From Candidatus Sericytochromatia bacterium S15B-MN24 CBMW_12 (GTDB taxonomy: Bacteria > Cyanobacteriota > Sericytochromatia > S15B-MN24 > UBA4093): a stretch of 64,000 bases of DNA. The stretch's first letter is position 1. The number at the start of each line of letters is the position of its first letter. The position numbers were made by a program, and so were the translations under genes. Where the stretch lies: assembly GCA_002083825.1 (NCBI GenBank), contig DAZV01000057.1:124001-188000 (forward strand), in the 5' to 3' direction. Shown piece after piece: positions 7,645 to 16,669 of this stretch. Below the pieces are notes generated by a model. That model searched no databases and was not told where the DNA came from. It saw only the letters and a list, made by a program, of their open reading frames with translations.

Positions 7645-7689
7645 GAAGCAGTCACGCCGACTGCGCTCCTCATCGGTTTCCCCCTGGGC

Positions 7690-8262
7690 CTATGCTTGAA
7701 CTGATTCTGCTTCAGCCGTGAGCTCTCGTTCGATCGCCGCGATCAGGTCCGGGTCGTTCGGATCCACCGTCGGAGCGAACCTTGCGACGACCTTGCCGTC
7801 CCGCGAGACGACGAACTTCTCGAAGTTCCAGAGGATATCGCCTTTTTGCTTCGGTCCCTTTCCGGTGAGCGCGAGTATTCCGGACATCAGTTTGTGGCCC
7901 TTGCCGTGCGATTCGGGAAGCGCCGCCGTCAGGTAGTCGTAGAGCGGATGGCGGCCCTTGCCCTTCACCACGATCTTCTCGAACATGGGAAACTTCACAC
8001 CGAAGTTGAGTCGGCAGAATTCCTGAATCTCTTGGTTGCCGCCAGGTTCCTGACCCGCGAATTCATTGGCTGGAAATCCGAGTACCTCCAGCCCTCGATC
8101 CGCATACGTCTCGTAGAGCTTTTCGAGACCGTCGTACTGGGGCGTCAGACCGCACTTCGACGCGACGTTGACGACGAGCAGCACCTTGCCCTGGTACGCG
8201 GCGAGTGAGACGGGCGTGCCGTCGATGCGATTGACGTGAATGTCGTAGAGTTTGGATGCCAC
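7690..8262 (-). CDS. Glutathione peroxidase family thiol peroxidase
   Basis: 190 residues starting with GTG at 8262, preceded by AAGGGG. It reduces peroxides using thiols (in most bacteria thioredoxin rather than glutathione). The peroxidatic Cys37 is in NVASKCGLT, the Gln/Trp tetrad partners lie in GFPANEFAGQEPG and ILWNFEKF, and the family ending APTVDPNDP is present. The long form, with extra residues after NEEIQEF, is typical of bacterial monomeric enzymes. It lies 26 bases downstream of an OhrR-like regulator on the same strand, so peroxide induction is likely. Confidence 0.93.
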   Translation of the reverse strand: MASKLYDIHVNRIDGTPVSLAAYQGKVLLVVNVASKCGLTPQYDGLEKLYETYADRGLEVLGFPANEFAGQEPGGNQEIQEFCRLNFGVKFPMFEKIVVKGKGRHPLYDYLTAALPESHGKGHKLMSGILALTGKGPKQKGDILWNFEKFVVSRDGKVVARFAPTVDPNDPDLIAAIERELTAEAESVQA

Positions 8263-8288
8263 GGCGATGTTCCCCTTTCAGGCGTGAA

Positions 8289-8759
8289 TCAAGCGGGCGG
8301 TTCGTCCTTTTTACCAGCGTCGCCACTCCTCTTGTGCGACGCGAGGAGTCGGTCCAGCCCGGTCGCGAGCGACGAGATGAATTCGCGATCGAGCTCCATT
8401 CCACAGGCCAGCTTCTGCGGGATGTCAGCGGCATCGGCCTGCAAGGCATGGCCATGGTCCGATAGCCAGATCTCGACGATGCGTTCATCCTTGGTGGATC
8501 GAACGCGGCGGACGAGTCCCTGGCCTTCCATGCGCTTGAGCAGCGGCGTCAGGGTTCCCGAGTCGAGATTCAGGCGAACGCCGACATCCTTGACCGAGAG
8601 TCCGTCGCATTCCCAGAGCACGAGCATGACGAGGTACTGAGGGTAGGTCAGGCCAAGCGGGGCCAAGAGCGGCTGATAGGCCTGCGTCATGGCCCGCGTC
8701 GCCGCGTAGAGGCGGAAGCAAAGCTGATTGTCCAGAAGCAGTTGTGGAAACTCTTGCAT
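8289..8759 (-). CDS. ohrR: OhrR/MarR-family peroxide-sensing regulator
   Basis: 156 residues from the ATG at 8759. An in-frame GTG at 8777 is possible but sits inside the candidate operator and has no better ribosome site. MarR winged helix fold: LTYPQYLVMLVLW, VKDVGVRLNLDSGTLTPLLKRM, then the wing VRRVRSTKDER. Cys14 in DNQLCFRLYAATR is the reactive Cys conserved in OhrR, whose oxidation by organic peroxides releases DNA. It is the first gene of an operon with the glutathione peroxidase, and is divergent from the hydrolase at 8982. Confidence 0.88.
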   Translation of the reverse strand: MQEFPQLLLDNQLCFRLYAATRAMTQAYQPLLAPLGLTYPQYLVMLVLWECDGLSVKDVGVRLNLDSGTLTPLLKRMEGQGLVRRVRSTKDERIVEIWLSDHGHALQADAADIPQKLACGMELDREFISSLATGLDRLLASHKRSGDAGKKDEPPA

Positions 8760-8774
8760 GGGGGTATCATTGCA

Positions 8775-8789
8775 CACAATTGAATTTTA
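8775..8789. promoter_or_regulatory. Candidate OhrR operator
   Basis: CACAATTGAATTTTA is close to the OhrR consensus TACAATT-n-AATTGTA and lies just upstream of the ohrR ATG at 8759, in the divergent promoter region shared with the gene at 8982. Autoregulation is inference from sequence and position. Confidence 0.5.
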
Positions 8790-8981
8790 CGCAATGTGAT
8801 TTGAGGGATTCGGGTCATCTTCGTCTGGAAGTTCAGAGCGGGAGACGGCGAGCCAACTGTCGCTAGGATCGATCGCATGGTGGGGAGGAAAAGCACCCTC
8901 TCGATGATTGTGGAACATCGCCGCAGGGGAATATACTTCATCGGCGCGGATGGCCTCCGGTGAGGCAAAGGGGGTGAGGTC

Positions 8982-9620
8982 ATGCCCAACCTGGAGCTTC
9001 TGACCCCGACGAACTGCACCGTGATGCTGATCGATCATCAGCCTCAGATGGTATTCAGCGTCCAATCTATCGACCGTACGCTGATGATCAACAACGTCGT
9101 CGGGCTCGCCAAAGCGGCAAAACTCTTCATGGTGCCGACCGTTCTGACGACCATTTCGGCGGCCGAGTTCTCGGGGCGGTTGCTGCCCGAGATCCAGGCC
9201 GTGTTTCCAGGGCAGCCAACGATTGACCGGACCACCATGAACCCATGGGAGGATCCCAATGTGGTGGAGGCGGTTGAGCGGATCGGACGCAAGAAATTGG
9301 TGATGGCCGGTCTCTGGACCGAAGTTTGTCTTGCGTTTCCCGCCCTTGATGCCATCCGGGCGGGTTATGAAGTTTACGCCGTCCTGGATGCTTGCGGCGG
9401 CGTGACCGATAGGGCCCATGAGGCTGCGGTCCAGCGCATGATCCAAGCGGGCGTGGTGCCTACCACATGGCTGCAGTTCGCCCTCGAACTTCAACGGGAC
9501 TGGGCCCGCGAGGAAACGGCCATTGCCGTAGGCAACCTGGCGATCGCCCATGGAGGTGCCTATGGAGTCGGGCTCGGATACTACCGCGACCTGGGTAGCC
9601 GAGCGGATGCCGTGGGGTAA
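8982..9620 (+). CDS. YcaC-like isochorismatase-family hydrolase
   Basis: 212 residues, AGGGGGTGAGG before the ATG. Isochorismatase-like alpha/beta hydrolase with Asp18 in MLIDHQPQM and nucleophile Cys116 in LWTEVCLAFPALDA. The basic third residue is probably Arg83. The sequence resembles E. coli YcaC, whose substrate is unknown. It is followed 12 bases later by a pirin gene, and is divergent from ohrR, so it may belong to an oxidative or electrophile response. Confidence 0.88.
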   Translation: MPNLELLTPTNCTVMLIDHQPQMVFSVQSIDRTLMINNVVGLAKAAKLFMVPTVLTTISAAEFSGRLLPEIQAVFPGQPTIDRTTMNPWEDPNVVEAVERIGRKKLVMAGLWTEVCLAFPALDAIRAGYEVYAVLDACGGVTDRAHEAAVQRMIQAGVVPTTWLQFALELQRDWAREETAIAVGNLAIAHGGAYGVGLGYYRDLGSRADAVG

Positions 9621-9632
9621 CGAGGAAGGGAC

Positions 9633-10331
9633 ATGATCACGCTGAGACCTGCGAACGAGCGGGGCCATGCCGACCATGGCTGGCTCAAGACCTTCCACAC
9701 CTTTTCTTTCGCGGATTATTACAATCCCCGCGAAGTCGGCTTCTCAGCGTTGCGCGTGATCAACGACGATACGGTCGCGCCTGGCATGGGCTTCGGGCGC
9801 CATGCCCATTCCAATATGGAAATCATTTCCATTGTGCTGCTGGGGGCGATCGAGCACAAAGACAGCATGGGCAATACCGTCCAAGTCACGCGGGGGGAGA
9901 TACAGCGCATGAGCGCAGGGACCGGCGTGCTCCATAGCGAGTACAACCCCTCGGAAACTGAGCCCGTCCACTTTCTGCAAATCTGGATCGAACCCGATCG
10001 CGAGGGCCTTCCGCCGGGTTACGAGCAAAAGCGATTTCCCCATGAGGATCTGCATGGCACGCTCCGGCTGGTATGTTCGCCTGACGGCCGCGAGGGCTCG
10101 CTCACCCTTCACCAAGACGTCTTTGTCTTTCGAACCTTGCTGGAAGCGGGACAGCGCGTCAGCCATCGGCCGCAGGCCGGCCGGCGGGTTTATGTCCATG
10201 TCGCGCAAGGCGACGTGCGCCTCAACGGGCAGCTCTTGACGGCTGGCAGCGGCGCGCGCGTTGAGGGCGAGCCCGAAGTCCGTCTAGAAGGCGTAGGCTC
10301 GAGCGATGTCTTGGTCTTCGACCTGCCTTGA
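9633..10331 (+). CDS. Pirin-family bicupin (YhhW-like quercetinase)
   Basis: 232 residues. Two cupin domains with the classical pirin metal ligands His57, His59, His101 and Glu103 (FGRHAHSNMEI, GVLHSEYN). The N-terminal ITLRPANERGHADHGWLKTF and the second cupin (FVFRTLLEAGQ) match bacterial YhhW/pirin. Quercetin 2,3-dioxygenase activity has been shown for E. coli YhhW. The physiological substrate is unclear. It follows the YcaC-like gene by 12 bases in a probable operon. Confidence 0.92.
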   Translation: MITLRPANERGHADHGWLKTFHTFSFADYYNPREVGFSALRVINDDTVAPGMGFGRHAHSNMEIISIVLLGAIEHKDSMGNTVQVTRGEIQRMSAGTGVLHSEYNPSETEPVHFLQIWIEPDREGLPPGYEQKRFPHEDLHGTLRLVCSPDGREGSLTLHQDVFVFRTLLEAGQRVSHRPQAGRRVYVHVAQGDVRLNGQLLTAGSGARVEGEPEVRLEGVGSSDVLVFDLP

Positions 10332-10549
10332 GAGAGAACCTTCCATGGAGCGGGCCTCAATGGGGAGGATGCGGCATCGCTGGTTATTCCGGCGAAGCCG
10401 AACGCCGATTCCGGGAACCCGAACACTAACTCCGGTAACGGCCAGAAAAATGTTCGGTTTGGACCGGAATAGACACTATTGCTTTGAACGGTTGGTGGCC
10501 AAAGCTAGCGAAATAGAAGCAGTCACGGAGCAACTCTGGCGCAGGAGTC

Positions 10550-13500
10550 TTACTTCCGACCGTTTGCGAGGCGATGGTAGTGCCGCCACCAACTCGAGGC
10601 GGCATCTTGGGCTTCAACGACTTGCTCAAGAATCAATGCCTTTTCCAGTTTCATCAACTCGAGGCCGATGTCACTCGCCCCAAAGGCTTGGGCGAGGACC
10701 ATCCACTGATACGCCTTCACTAGCCCGCCTTCCTGGTGGGAACTGGCATAAAACGCGCTCAGGTTCAACATTGCCTCCGGTGATCCAAGGTTGGCCGCCT
10801 GTTCCAAGAGCGCACGTCGTACCTGGGCTCGTTTTTCCAACTCGGCCCGGACGATCAGTTGCCCAGCATTCCAGAAGACTTGCGCATGGCCGACCGATAT
10901 CCCTTCGGACTTAGCCCATTGCTCCATGGCCTTACGCGTTTTTGGCTTCAAGCCAGGATCATAGAGGGTCACGCTCGCTCTGCTGCGCGAGTCTTCAGGA
11001 ACCAGGATGATACGTCCCTGCTTCTTGGCTTCCGCCAGTGCGGTGGTGACTTTTCGGTATGATTTTGCCTCGTGATGTTGGCGTCGCTGCTCTGCCAGGG
11101 CTTTGCTTAGTGGAATGTCCCTAGGCAACAGGGCTGCAAGCTGGAGATAACCCCGTAGGGCGATGGGATCTTCCGGGCTCTGCAGGCGATCTTGAAACCG
11201 AGCTTCATCCATCGCTGAACAGAGACACCCCGTTCGATTGGCTGCAAGCCGGAGGGCCGCTGCTTCCCCATAGTGGCGAGGTAGCCCGAAGCCATTTTGG
11301 AAGAGCCAGGCCAACTCAGCAGTCGCCGAGACATTTCCTTCCGTAGAGGCTGCTTGAAGGGCTTGATACACCCGTGGGAAGGCTTGGCCGTACTCCCAGT
11401 CCAGGGAACGTTCAGCCATAAATGCAAAGGGATTCTCCTCACTTTGCTGAGCGAACACCATGGCACGCCGGAAGGAGGAGAGGGCATTTACTGGATCAGG
11501 CTTCCTGTTCCAGCCTTCCGCATTGGCGACACCCAAGCGGAAAAGGGCCATCCCAGCCTCGTCTGGGTACTCGTGGGCTAAATCGGCGACTCGCTCGTAC
11601 CAATGCGCGGCCTGACCCAAGTCCTTTGGCAAGCCGTCGCCCCTTTCAAATATGCTTGCCAGGCGATAACGTGCGGTTGCTAGGTTCCCATACTTCTGGG
11701 CAAAGGGCCTGTATTCGTCATGCCCGAAGACCTCCGTCCCGTTTCCGCCCTCCAACGAGTAATCGATTGCCATCATGTACCAGAGCAGCGCTTCTGCGTC
11801 ATTGCGGACATCGGGCGGGCCGCTGAGATAAATGCGTGCAATCGCAAAGGCGGGATCGCTGTTGTAGCGCTCGGCCGTCTGGGAATACCAGTGAATGGCC
11901 GCTTTCAAGTCAGGCGTCACGCCGGTCCCTTGCTCGTACATATCGGCGACCTGCCCTTGAGATGCGGCATCCCCTGCCTCCGCCCCCTTGAGGTACCATG
12001 AGAAGGCTTTCGCCAGGTCCTTGGGAACGGTAATTCCTTGCTCGAACATCATTCCGATCTGAAAGCAGGCCCCAGGCATTCCGCTTTGAGTCGCTTTTAG
12101 CGCCCATTCAATTGCCTGATGTTCATTCGCATGTGTCCCGATGCCTCGTGCAAACATCTCGGCAACCAGCGCTTCCGCTTCTGCATGGTGAGATTGCGCT
12201 GCTTTGGCTGCCCAGTCGAAAGCCTCACGCTGTGCTGCCGTTTCGCCGTAGCGAAGGCGACATGCTAGCTGATACTGGGCTTCAAGATGTCCTCCCGTAG
12301 CAGCCCTCCGAAACCAGCGGACGGCTTGATCGCGGAGGCTTGCATAATCCTCGATAGGTATCCGGCCGCCTTCATAAGCCATGGCCAACTCGAACTGTGC
12401 AGCAGGTATTCCCTGGTCAGCCGCCTTCCGAACCCACGTCACTCCTTCTTGGATGTCGCTGCGGTCGTAGGATGCCGCCATCAGCCACAAACCCAGGTCA
12501 AGTTGAGCCTTCGCCTCGCCCTTCTCCGCATTCTGGCGAAGCTGTGACTCACGCGCTCGGCCATCAATCAACCGCAAGCGTCCGGCTTCCGCGGCAAAGT
12601 CCTTGAGGTGGACCTTGGCCCCCGGAACGCCCTCGGCGTGCGCTTTCTCGAAGTACAATTTGGATTTTTGCAAGTCAACGGGAACCCCCTGCCCCACCTT
12701 GAACATCGTCCCGAGTTCAAGGTAAACCTCGGGATAGCCGCGACTGGCAGCCTCCTCCATTAGCGAGATTGCTTCCCTAACGTCTGATTCTTCTCCCCGA
12801 TCGCCTCGCAGCATTCGCGCGAGTAACAACCTGGCCTCCATGTCATCGCGCTCCGCCCCTTTCCGGAACCAGTCTTGAGCTTGGGCCTCGTCACGAACGA
12901 CTTCAACGCCTTCCATGTAAAGCTTCCCCAGTGCCACCATGGCCCCGGCATGACCTTTCTTGGCCGACTTCAGAAAGAACCTGACGGCCAGCTGTGGGTC
13001 TTTGGGTACGGCCCTACCCCGTAGGGCCATGATTCCCATGGCAAAGAGCCCGAGCGGATGTTCACTGTCGGCGAGCCGCTGCATCATAGGCCTTAGTTCC
13101 GTGTAGGGAAGCGGATGATCCCCGGCTTCTCGTAGAATATGAACCAATTGCTCCAGCCCTAAGCCACCACCGAGTTGCATCGCAAGCATATACCAGTGGC
13201 ATGCTTGGCTGAGGTCTTTCGCCACTCCCTTTCCGTGCCAATAGGCGTCTCCGAGGCAACTAGCAGAATTGGCCTCTCCCTGTTCAACCGCTCTACGAAG
13301 CCACGCGATTCCTTGCGCGGGGTTTTCCCCATAAAACAGTCTTTCGCCAATCAGCCGTTGCGCATCGCTATGCCCGTGCTCGGCCGCAAAGAGAAGCCAT
13401 TCCTCGGCGTCTTCCTCCTGACCAATACCGAGTTCACGAGCCGCATCGACGTTGCTTTGCCGTGCTGCACGAAGCAACCAGGACCGTCGCTCTTCACTGG

Positions 13501-14584
13501 AGGAGTCATCCAAGCTCAGCGCGTTTCCCAGGAGATACTGACCGAGCGGGAAGCCTTGTAACGCAGCTTTCCGAAGCCAACGAACTCGGTCAGCGTAATT
13601 CAATCCGCTCCGGTTCGCCATGCCAACCTGAGCAGCGGCGTATCCACGCTCTGCACTGTGCTTGCACCATCGGTCCGACTCCTTGTGATCCTCCGATCCG
13701 CCCAGGCCCTCCAGGAGCATTTCAGACAGGTAAAAGGCACTCGGCGCATGTCCCCCTTCAGCCAGCTGCCGGAACATCCGACGCGACGCCGACAGGTCTT
13801 GGAGTCGGCCTATCCCGAATCGTGTCGCAAGTGCTGCCATGAAGCGATCTTCTGCCCGTGTCGAACGGCTCCATTCTTTCTCTAAGGTTGACGGATGGAC
13901 CGATTTGCCTGATTTTTGCCGAGACTCGAACGCTCTCGCCAGGACCAGCCCAAGATCGGATTGCGACGCCGCTCGTATTAGCCAAGCAAGCGCTTTCTCA
14001 GGGTTCTCATCTACCCCATCTCCTGCGGCATAAGCCATTGCCAAATCGACTTGGGCCTCGCTGTTATTCTGGTTGGCCGCAAGATCCAACCACTTGATTG
14101 CTTCTATGACAAGCTCTGACTGCGATTGCCAACCAGCCCGCAATAAATGACCTGCACGGGCCCTTGCCCTTGGCTCACCCAACTCGGCTGCAGCACGATA
14201 ATAGCTGAGCGCTCTTGGAAGGTCGAACGGTCCGCCAAGTCCGAGTTCGAGCATTTGTCCCAGTTCGAATTGCGACCAGGGATGGTTTTGAACTGCCGCT
14301 CGTTCAAACCATTTTCTGGCCTCACGTTCGTCTTTTTTGACGCCCATTCCGTACTTCAAGGCAATGGCTAACTCGTATTGAGCTTCGGGGTTTCCTCGCT
14401 CTGCACGTGTTGCAAGAGCGATCGGAGCGTCGTCAAGGAGCTCGTCGATCACGGTTGCTTCTTTCATTTGCAAGGCAAAGGCCGGATAGGAAGCGAACTG
14501 AATGCCGACCGTCACGGCAAGGAGTGAGTATAGGACGGCGCAATGAACGCTATCTAGGCGTGATCGGGGCTTTGATTGGGGCAT
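10550..14584 (-). CDS. Very large secreted Sel1-repeat protein
   Basis: 1344 residues. A signal peptide-like N-terminus (AVLYSLLAVTVGIQFASYPAFA) is followed by roughly thirty Sel1-like repeats of 33-37 residues (for example AQYELAIALKYGMGVKKDE, AQVDLAMAYAAGDGV, AMVALGKLYMEGVEV), spanning nearly the whole protein. Sel1 repeats form alpha-solenoid scaffolds for protein-protein contacts. Export to the periplasm or outside is likely. No catalytic domain is visible. GC is lower than in neighbouring genes. It stands alone, with no partner gene in the same operon, so its partner is unknown. GGGAG precedes the ATG. Confidence 0.88.
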   Translation of the reverse strand: MPQSKPRSRLDSVHCAVLYSLLAVTVGIQFASYPAFALQMKEATVIDELLDDAPIALATRAERGNPEAQYELAIALKYGMGVKKDEREARKWFERAAVQNHPWSQFELGQMLELGLGGPFDLPRALSYYRAAAELGEPRARARAGHLLRAGWQSQSELVIEAIKWLDLAANQNNSEAQVDLAMAYAAGDGVDENPEKALAWLIRAASQSDLGLVLARAFESRQKSGKSVHPSTLEKEWSRSTRAEDRFMAALATRFGIGRLQDLSASRRMFRQLAEGGHAPSAFYLSEMLLEGLGGSEDHKESDRWCKHSAERGYAAAQVGMANRSGLNYADRVRWLRKAALQGFPLGQYLLGNALSLDDSSSEERRSWLLRAARQSNVDAARELGIGQEEDAEEWLLFAAEHGHSDAQRLIGERLFYGENPAQGIAWLRRAVEQGEANSASCLGDAYWHGKGVAKDLSQACHWYMLAMQLGGGLGLEQLVHILREAGDHPLPYTELRPMMQRLADSEHPLGLFAMGIMALRGRAVPKDPQLAVRFFLKSAKKGHAGAMVALGKLYMEGVEVVRDEAQAQDWFRKGAERDDMEARLLLARMLRGDRGEESDVREAISLMEEAASRGYPEVYLELGTMFKVGQGVPVDLQKSKLYFEKAHAEGVPGAKVHLKDFAAEAGRLRLIDGRARESQLRQNAEKGEAKAQLDLGLWLMAASYDRSDIQEGVTWVRKAADQGIPAAQFELAMAYEGGRIPIEDYASLRDQAVRWFRRAATGGHLEAQYQLACRLRYGETAAQREAFDWAAKAAQSHHAEAEALVAEMFARGIGTHANEHQAIEWALKATQSGMPGACFQIGMMFEQGITVPKDLAKAFSWYLKGAEAGDAASQGQVADMYEQGTGVTPDLKAAIHWYSQTAERYNSDPAFAIARIYLSGPPDVRNDAEALLWYMMAIDYSLEGGNGTEVFGHDEYRPFAQKYGNLATARYRLASIFERGDGLPKDLGQAAHWYERVADLAHEYPDEAGMALFRLGVANAEGWNRKPDPVNALSSFRRAMVFAQQSEENPFAFMAERSLDWEYGQAFPRVYQALQAASTEGNVSATAELAWLFQNGFGLPRHYGEAAALRLAANRTGCLCSAMDEARFQDRLQSPEDPIALRGYLQLAALLPRDIPLSKALAEQRRQHHEAKSYRKVTTALAEAKKQGRIILVPEDSRSRASVTLYDPGLKPKTRKAMEQWAKSEGISVGHAQVFWNAGQLIVRAELEKRAQVRRALLEQAANLGSPEAMLNLSAFYASSHQEGGLVKAYQWMVLAQAFGASDIGLELMKLEKALILEQVVEAQDAASSWWRHYHRLANGRK

Positions 14585-14724
14585 GTATTCTTGGCTCCCT
14601 CATTGCTGTGAAATCATAGATGAGGCCTGGTAAGTCATACCCAGGTTTCATACTTGGCGGATGAATTCCTGGCTACTGCCATTCAAACGTTGGCAACGAG
14701 CATTGATTGATTAGCTTGGTTAAG

Positions 14725-14751
14725 AAAGTTCGAATCCTATCCCGCAAGGGG
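14725..14751 (+). repeat. 27-nt direct repeat, left copy (flanks the RNA-repair locus)
   Basis: This copy matches 20965-20991 at 24 of 27 positions. It starts AAAGTTCGAATCC and ends with CCCGCAAGGGG, which can form a small CCC/GGG hairpin. The two copies lie in the same orientation just outside the rsr-rtcA-rtcB-rtcR cluster. The GTTCGAATCC core resembles a tRNA T loop, but no full tRNA can be folded. Confidence 0.7.
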
Positions 14752-14809
14752 TGCCAATACGGCTAACATTCTGCGTTGTGGCCACGAATCAGATCGTTTT
14801 GGGTTGATT

Positions 14810-16414
14810 CTACAGCCGTCCTCCGATGAAGTCAGCCATAATCTGCGGCACCGCGGTGTCGAAACCGACGACATCCAGCATGGCCCTATCGGTGGGATCG
14901 GCTATGGTGAACCGGTTAGCGACCATTCCCACGACGATGAGCTTGGCGGGAATGCCCATCTTCTCTCGATAGGCCCGCAGCGCCTGGGCAGGATGGATGT
15001 CTCCAAACCAAGTCTCGCTGTCTGTCAGGATGACGAAGGCGTCGGCCTTGATTCCACGCTCCGTGGCCCAGATCATGGGCAAAGCGCAGTCGGTCCCACC
15101 AAACGGAATCCCGCTCACCGACTTCACCACGTCGTCCAGCCGCTGCGACCGTGAGATGGAAATGGGCACCAGCTGGTCGCTAAATGCCAAGGTGGTCACG
15201 TCGGGCTCGGTAGCCGTCATGACGAGTGATAGGGCCGCTGAGGCCACCCGGGGAGTCATTCCGGGAATCCCCGCGACCACGCCCCCGTCCATTGACCCGG
15301 AGACATCCAGGCCAATGACGATCCGCTTCCCGCTCGGACTCGCGTTTCCGAAGGCCAGGTAGAAGGCGTCGTTGAGCGCATCGACCACCTCGGTTACGGG
15401 ATTCCATGAGGACTCCCTCGAGCGCATGCCGAACCCTTGCTGATAGGTCACGAGTGCGGCGAGCACCTTGATGGGATGCAGTCGTGCTTTCCGGAGGCGC
15501 TCTTGATCGCGGAGGCGCTCGACGACGAGACGGCTAGCCGCCGACATGGGCGCCAGCAGCCCGACTCGCGTCATCGTGGCGAGGTTTCGGATCATGGCCT
15601 CCATCGGCATCTCGTCGAGCAGCGCCTCCCAGACTCGCGCATCGGTCAGTAGCTCAGTCGGAAGTGCTTCGCGAGGAAGTCGATGCCTGCGAATGAGCGG
15701 CACCGCGACCTCGGCCGAGGCCTGCTCGCGAACCTGAAGGTACGCCTTCAGGAGTTCGGGCGGCTCAGCTTCCAGCCCCTGCTTTTCCGGCTCTTCCTTC
15801 GTCGCCCAGTGATAGAGCAATTCATGGGCTGCCGACGCCGGCACGGGGTGTGCCAGCCTAAGCGCGTCACGGTGGCTCCAGCCATCCCTCGCCCCGTACT
15901 TGATGAGCTGCAACGCGAGCTGATCAGGCGTCTTGGAGTTATACCAGGTACCCACGCTTCGACGCATGGCCCTTCCCCAGCCCCGGAATCCCTCGATGTA
16001 GGTGAGGAAGTGAAACAGATGCGTGCCGATGCGCGCCACCTGGGGCAACTTTGCGAGGGCAAGGCCTTTGGTTTCAGGCGATCCGTAGGCCGCGCAGAGC
16101 GCCAGGGCGAAGAGTGCCGGATCGTTCTTGGGCGCGCGGCCCGTCTCGCTGATCTCAATGATGCGCGCGATCGTACGAGGACCATCCGCTTGAATGCACC
16201 GAACGACAGCCTCCGCGTTCTCACGAGTGAGACGCCCCTCAGTGGCGTAGTACGTGCCACCCTCGGAGCCCAGGATCAGGAACCGGTCGAGTTGCGTCCA
16301 ATCATCCACGGTCCAGGAGTAGCCTCCTGCATTGTTGGGAACCTGGCCACTCGCTGGAATCGGAAGCCCTTGAGGGGTTCTCTTGGCGCTGAAATGTCGT
16401 AGGAAACGCTGCAT
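14810..16414 (-). CDS. rsr: Ro60/Rsr TROVE-domain RNA-binding protein
   Basis: 534 residues. The TROVE HEAT-like ring spans about 20-350 (for example NNAGGYSWTVDDWTQLDRFL, GTYYATEGRLTRENA, ARIGTHLFHFLTYIEGFRGW). The C-terminal vWA domain has the MIDAS motif Asp370-x-Ser-x-Ser (GLDVSGSM) and Thr in FGGTDCALP. Ro60 rings bind the ends of misfolded RNAs in the central hole and Y RNAs on the outer face; in bacteria they can tether PNPase. Two Y-RNA-like stems and a tRNA-like element lie directly upstream on the same strand, and rtcA/rtcB follow upstream of those, as in Salmonella rsr-yrl-rtc loci. Confidence 0.95.
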   Translation of the reverse strand: MQRFLRHFSAKRTPQGLPIPASGQVPNNAGGYSWTVDDWTQLDRFLILGSEGGTYYATEGRLTRENAEAVVRCIQADGPRTIARIIEISETGRAPKNDPALFALALCAAYGSPETKGLALAKLPQVARIGTHLFHFLTYIEGFRGWGRAMRRSVGTWYNSKTPDQLALQLIKYGARDGWSHRDALRLAHPVPASAAHELLYHWATKEEPEKQGLEAEPPELLKAYLQVREQASAEVAVPLIRRHRLPREALPTELLTDARVWEALLDEMPMEAMIRNLATMTRVGLLAPMSAASRLVVERLRDQERLRKARLHPIKVLAALVTYQQGFGMRSRESSWNPVTEVVDALNDAFYLAFGNASPSGKRIVIGLDVSGSMDGGVVAGIPGMTPRVASAALSLVMTATEPDVTTLAFSDQLVPISISRSQRLDDVVKSVSGIPFGGTDCALPMIWATERGIKADAFVILTDSETWFGDIHPAQALRAYREKMGIPAKLIVVGMVANRFTIADPTDRAMLDVVGFDTAVPQIMADFIGGRL

Positions 16415-16457
16415 GGTGCCGCCCTCCCGTAAAGAGTGGTAGTGGGCAACTCAACCC

Positions 16458-16502
16458 GGTGGGTCGTGGGACTCGAACCCGCTACAAACCAGGCTACCCA
16501 CC
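16458..16502 (-). ncRNA. tRNA-like minihelix RNA (YrlA-type module)
   Basis: Read on the minus strand, a perfect 7-bp acceptor stem (GGTGGGT with ACCCACC) encloses a D-arm-like AGCCTGGTTTGTAGC and a T-arm GGG-TTCGAGT-CCC. There is no anticodon arm, and only 45 nt in all, so it is not a translating tRNA. Bacterial YrlA RNAs carry a tRNA-mimicking module recognised by tRNA-binding enzymes. Here the module follows a Y-RNA stem (16530-16594) by a short linker hairpin at 16505-16523 (AACCGG/CCGGTT, seven-base loop). It ends 44 bases before rsr. Confidence 0.72.
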
Positions 16503-16504
16503 AG

Positions 16505-16523
16505 AACCGGTCCGCTTCCGGTT
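16505..16523 (-). ncRNA. Linker hairpin between Y-RNA stem and tRNA-like module
   Basis: A perfect 6-bp stem AACCGG/CCGGTT closes a seven-base loop (AAGCGGA on the minus strand), the size of an anticodon loop. It sits two bases before the tRNA-like minihelix in the same transcript. It may stack on the minihelix in place of the missing anticodon arm; this is inference. Confidence 0.5.
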
Positions 16524-16529
16524 TCAAGG

Positions 16530-16594
16530 GCAACGGGCAAAAGGATCGCGCTGGGATCTTTTACAGAGATAACCCAGCAGCTCCGGCCCGTTGC
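16530..16594 (-). ncRNA. Y RNA, copy 2
   Basis: 65 nt on the minus strand. The outer stem GCAACGGGC/GCCCGTTGC is a perfect 9 bp. An internal loop follows, then an inner stem around GCTGGG/CCCAGC and an apical loop starting TTATCT. It shares with copy 1 the blocks GGGCCGGAG, CTGGGTTATCT, CCCAG and TTTGCCC in the same order and overall length, while stem residues covary. The CCGnAGG...GGGTTATC arrangement recalls the conserved Ro60-binding stem of animal Y RNAs. It lies between rtcA and rsr. Confidence 0.8.
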
Positions 16595-16669
16595 GCCTAT
16601 CTGTCCGTCCCGAAACGGAGATCGAGGATTCGTCGTCGTAGGAGGAAGCTCCTGGCTTCCTTAAAGGGT

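Noticed and set aside
14700-14765. A tRNA gene around GTTCGAATCC at 14728
   Set aside because: The T stem cannot form and no acceptor pairing is found; treated instead as a direct repeat with the copy at 20965.
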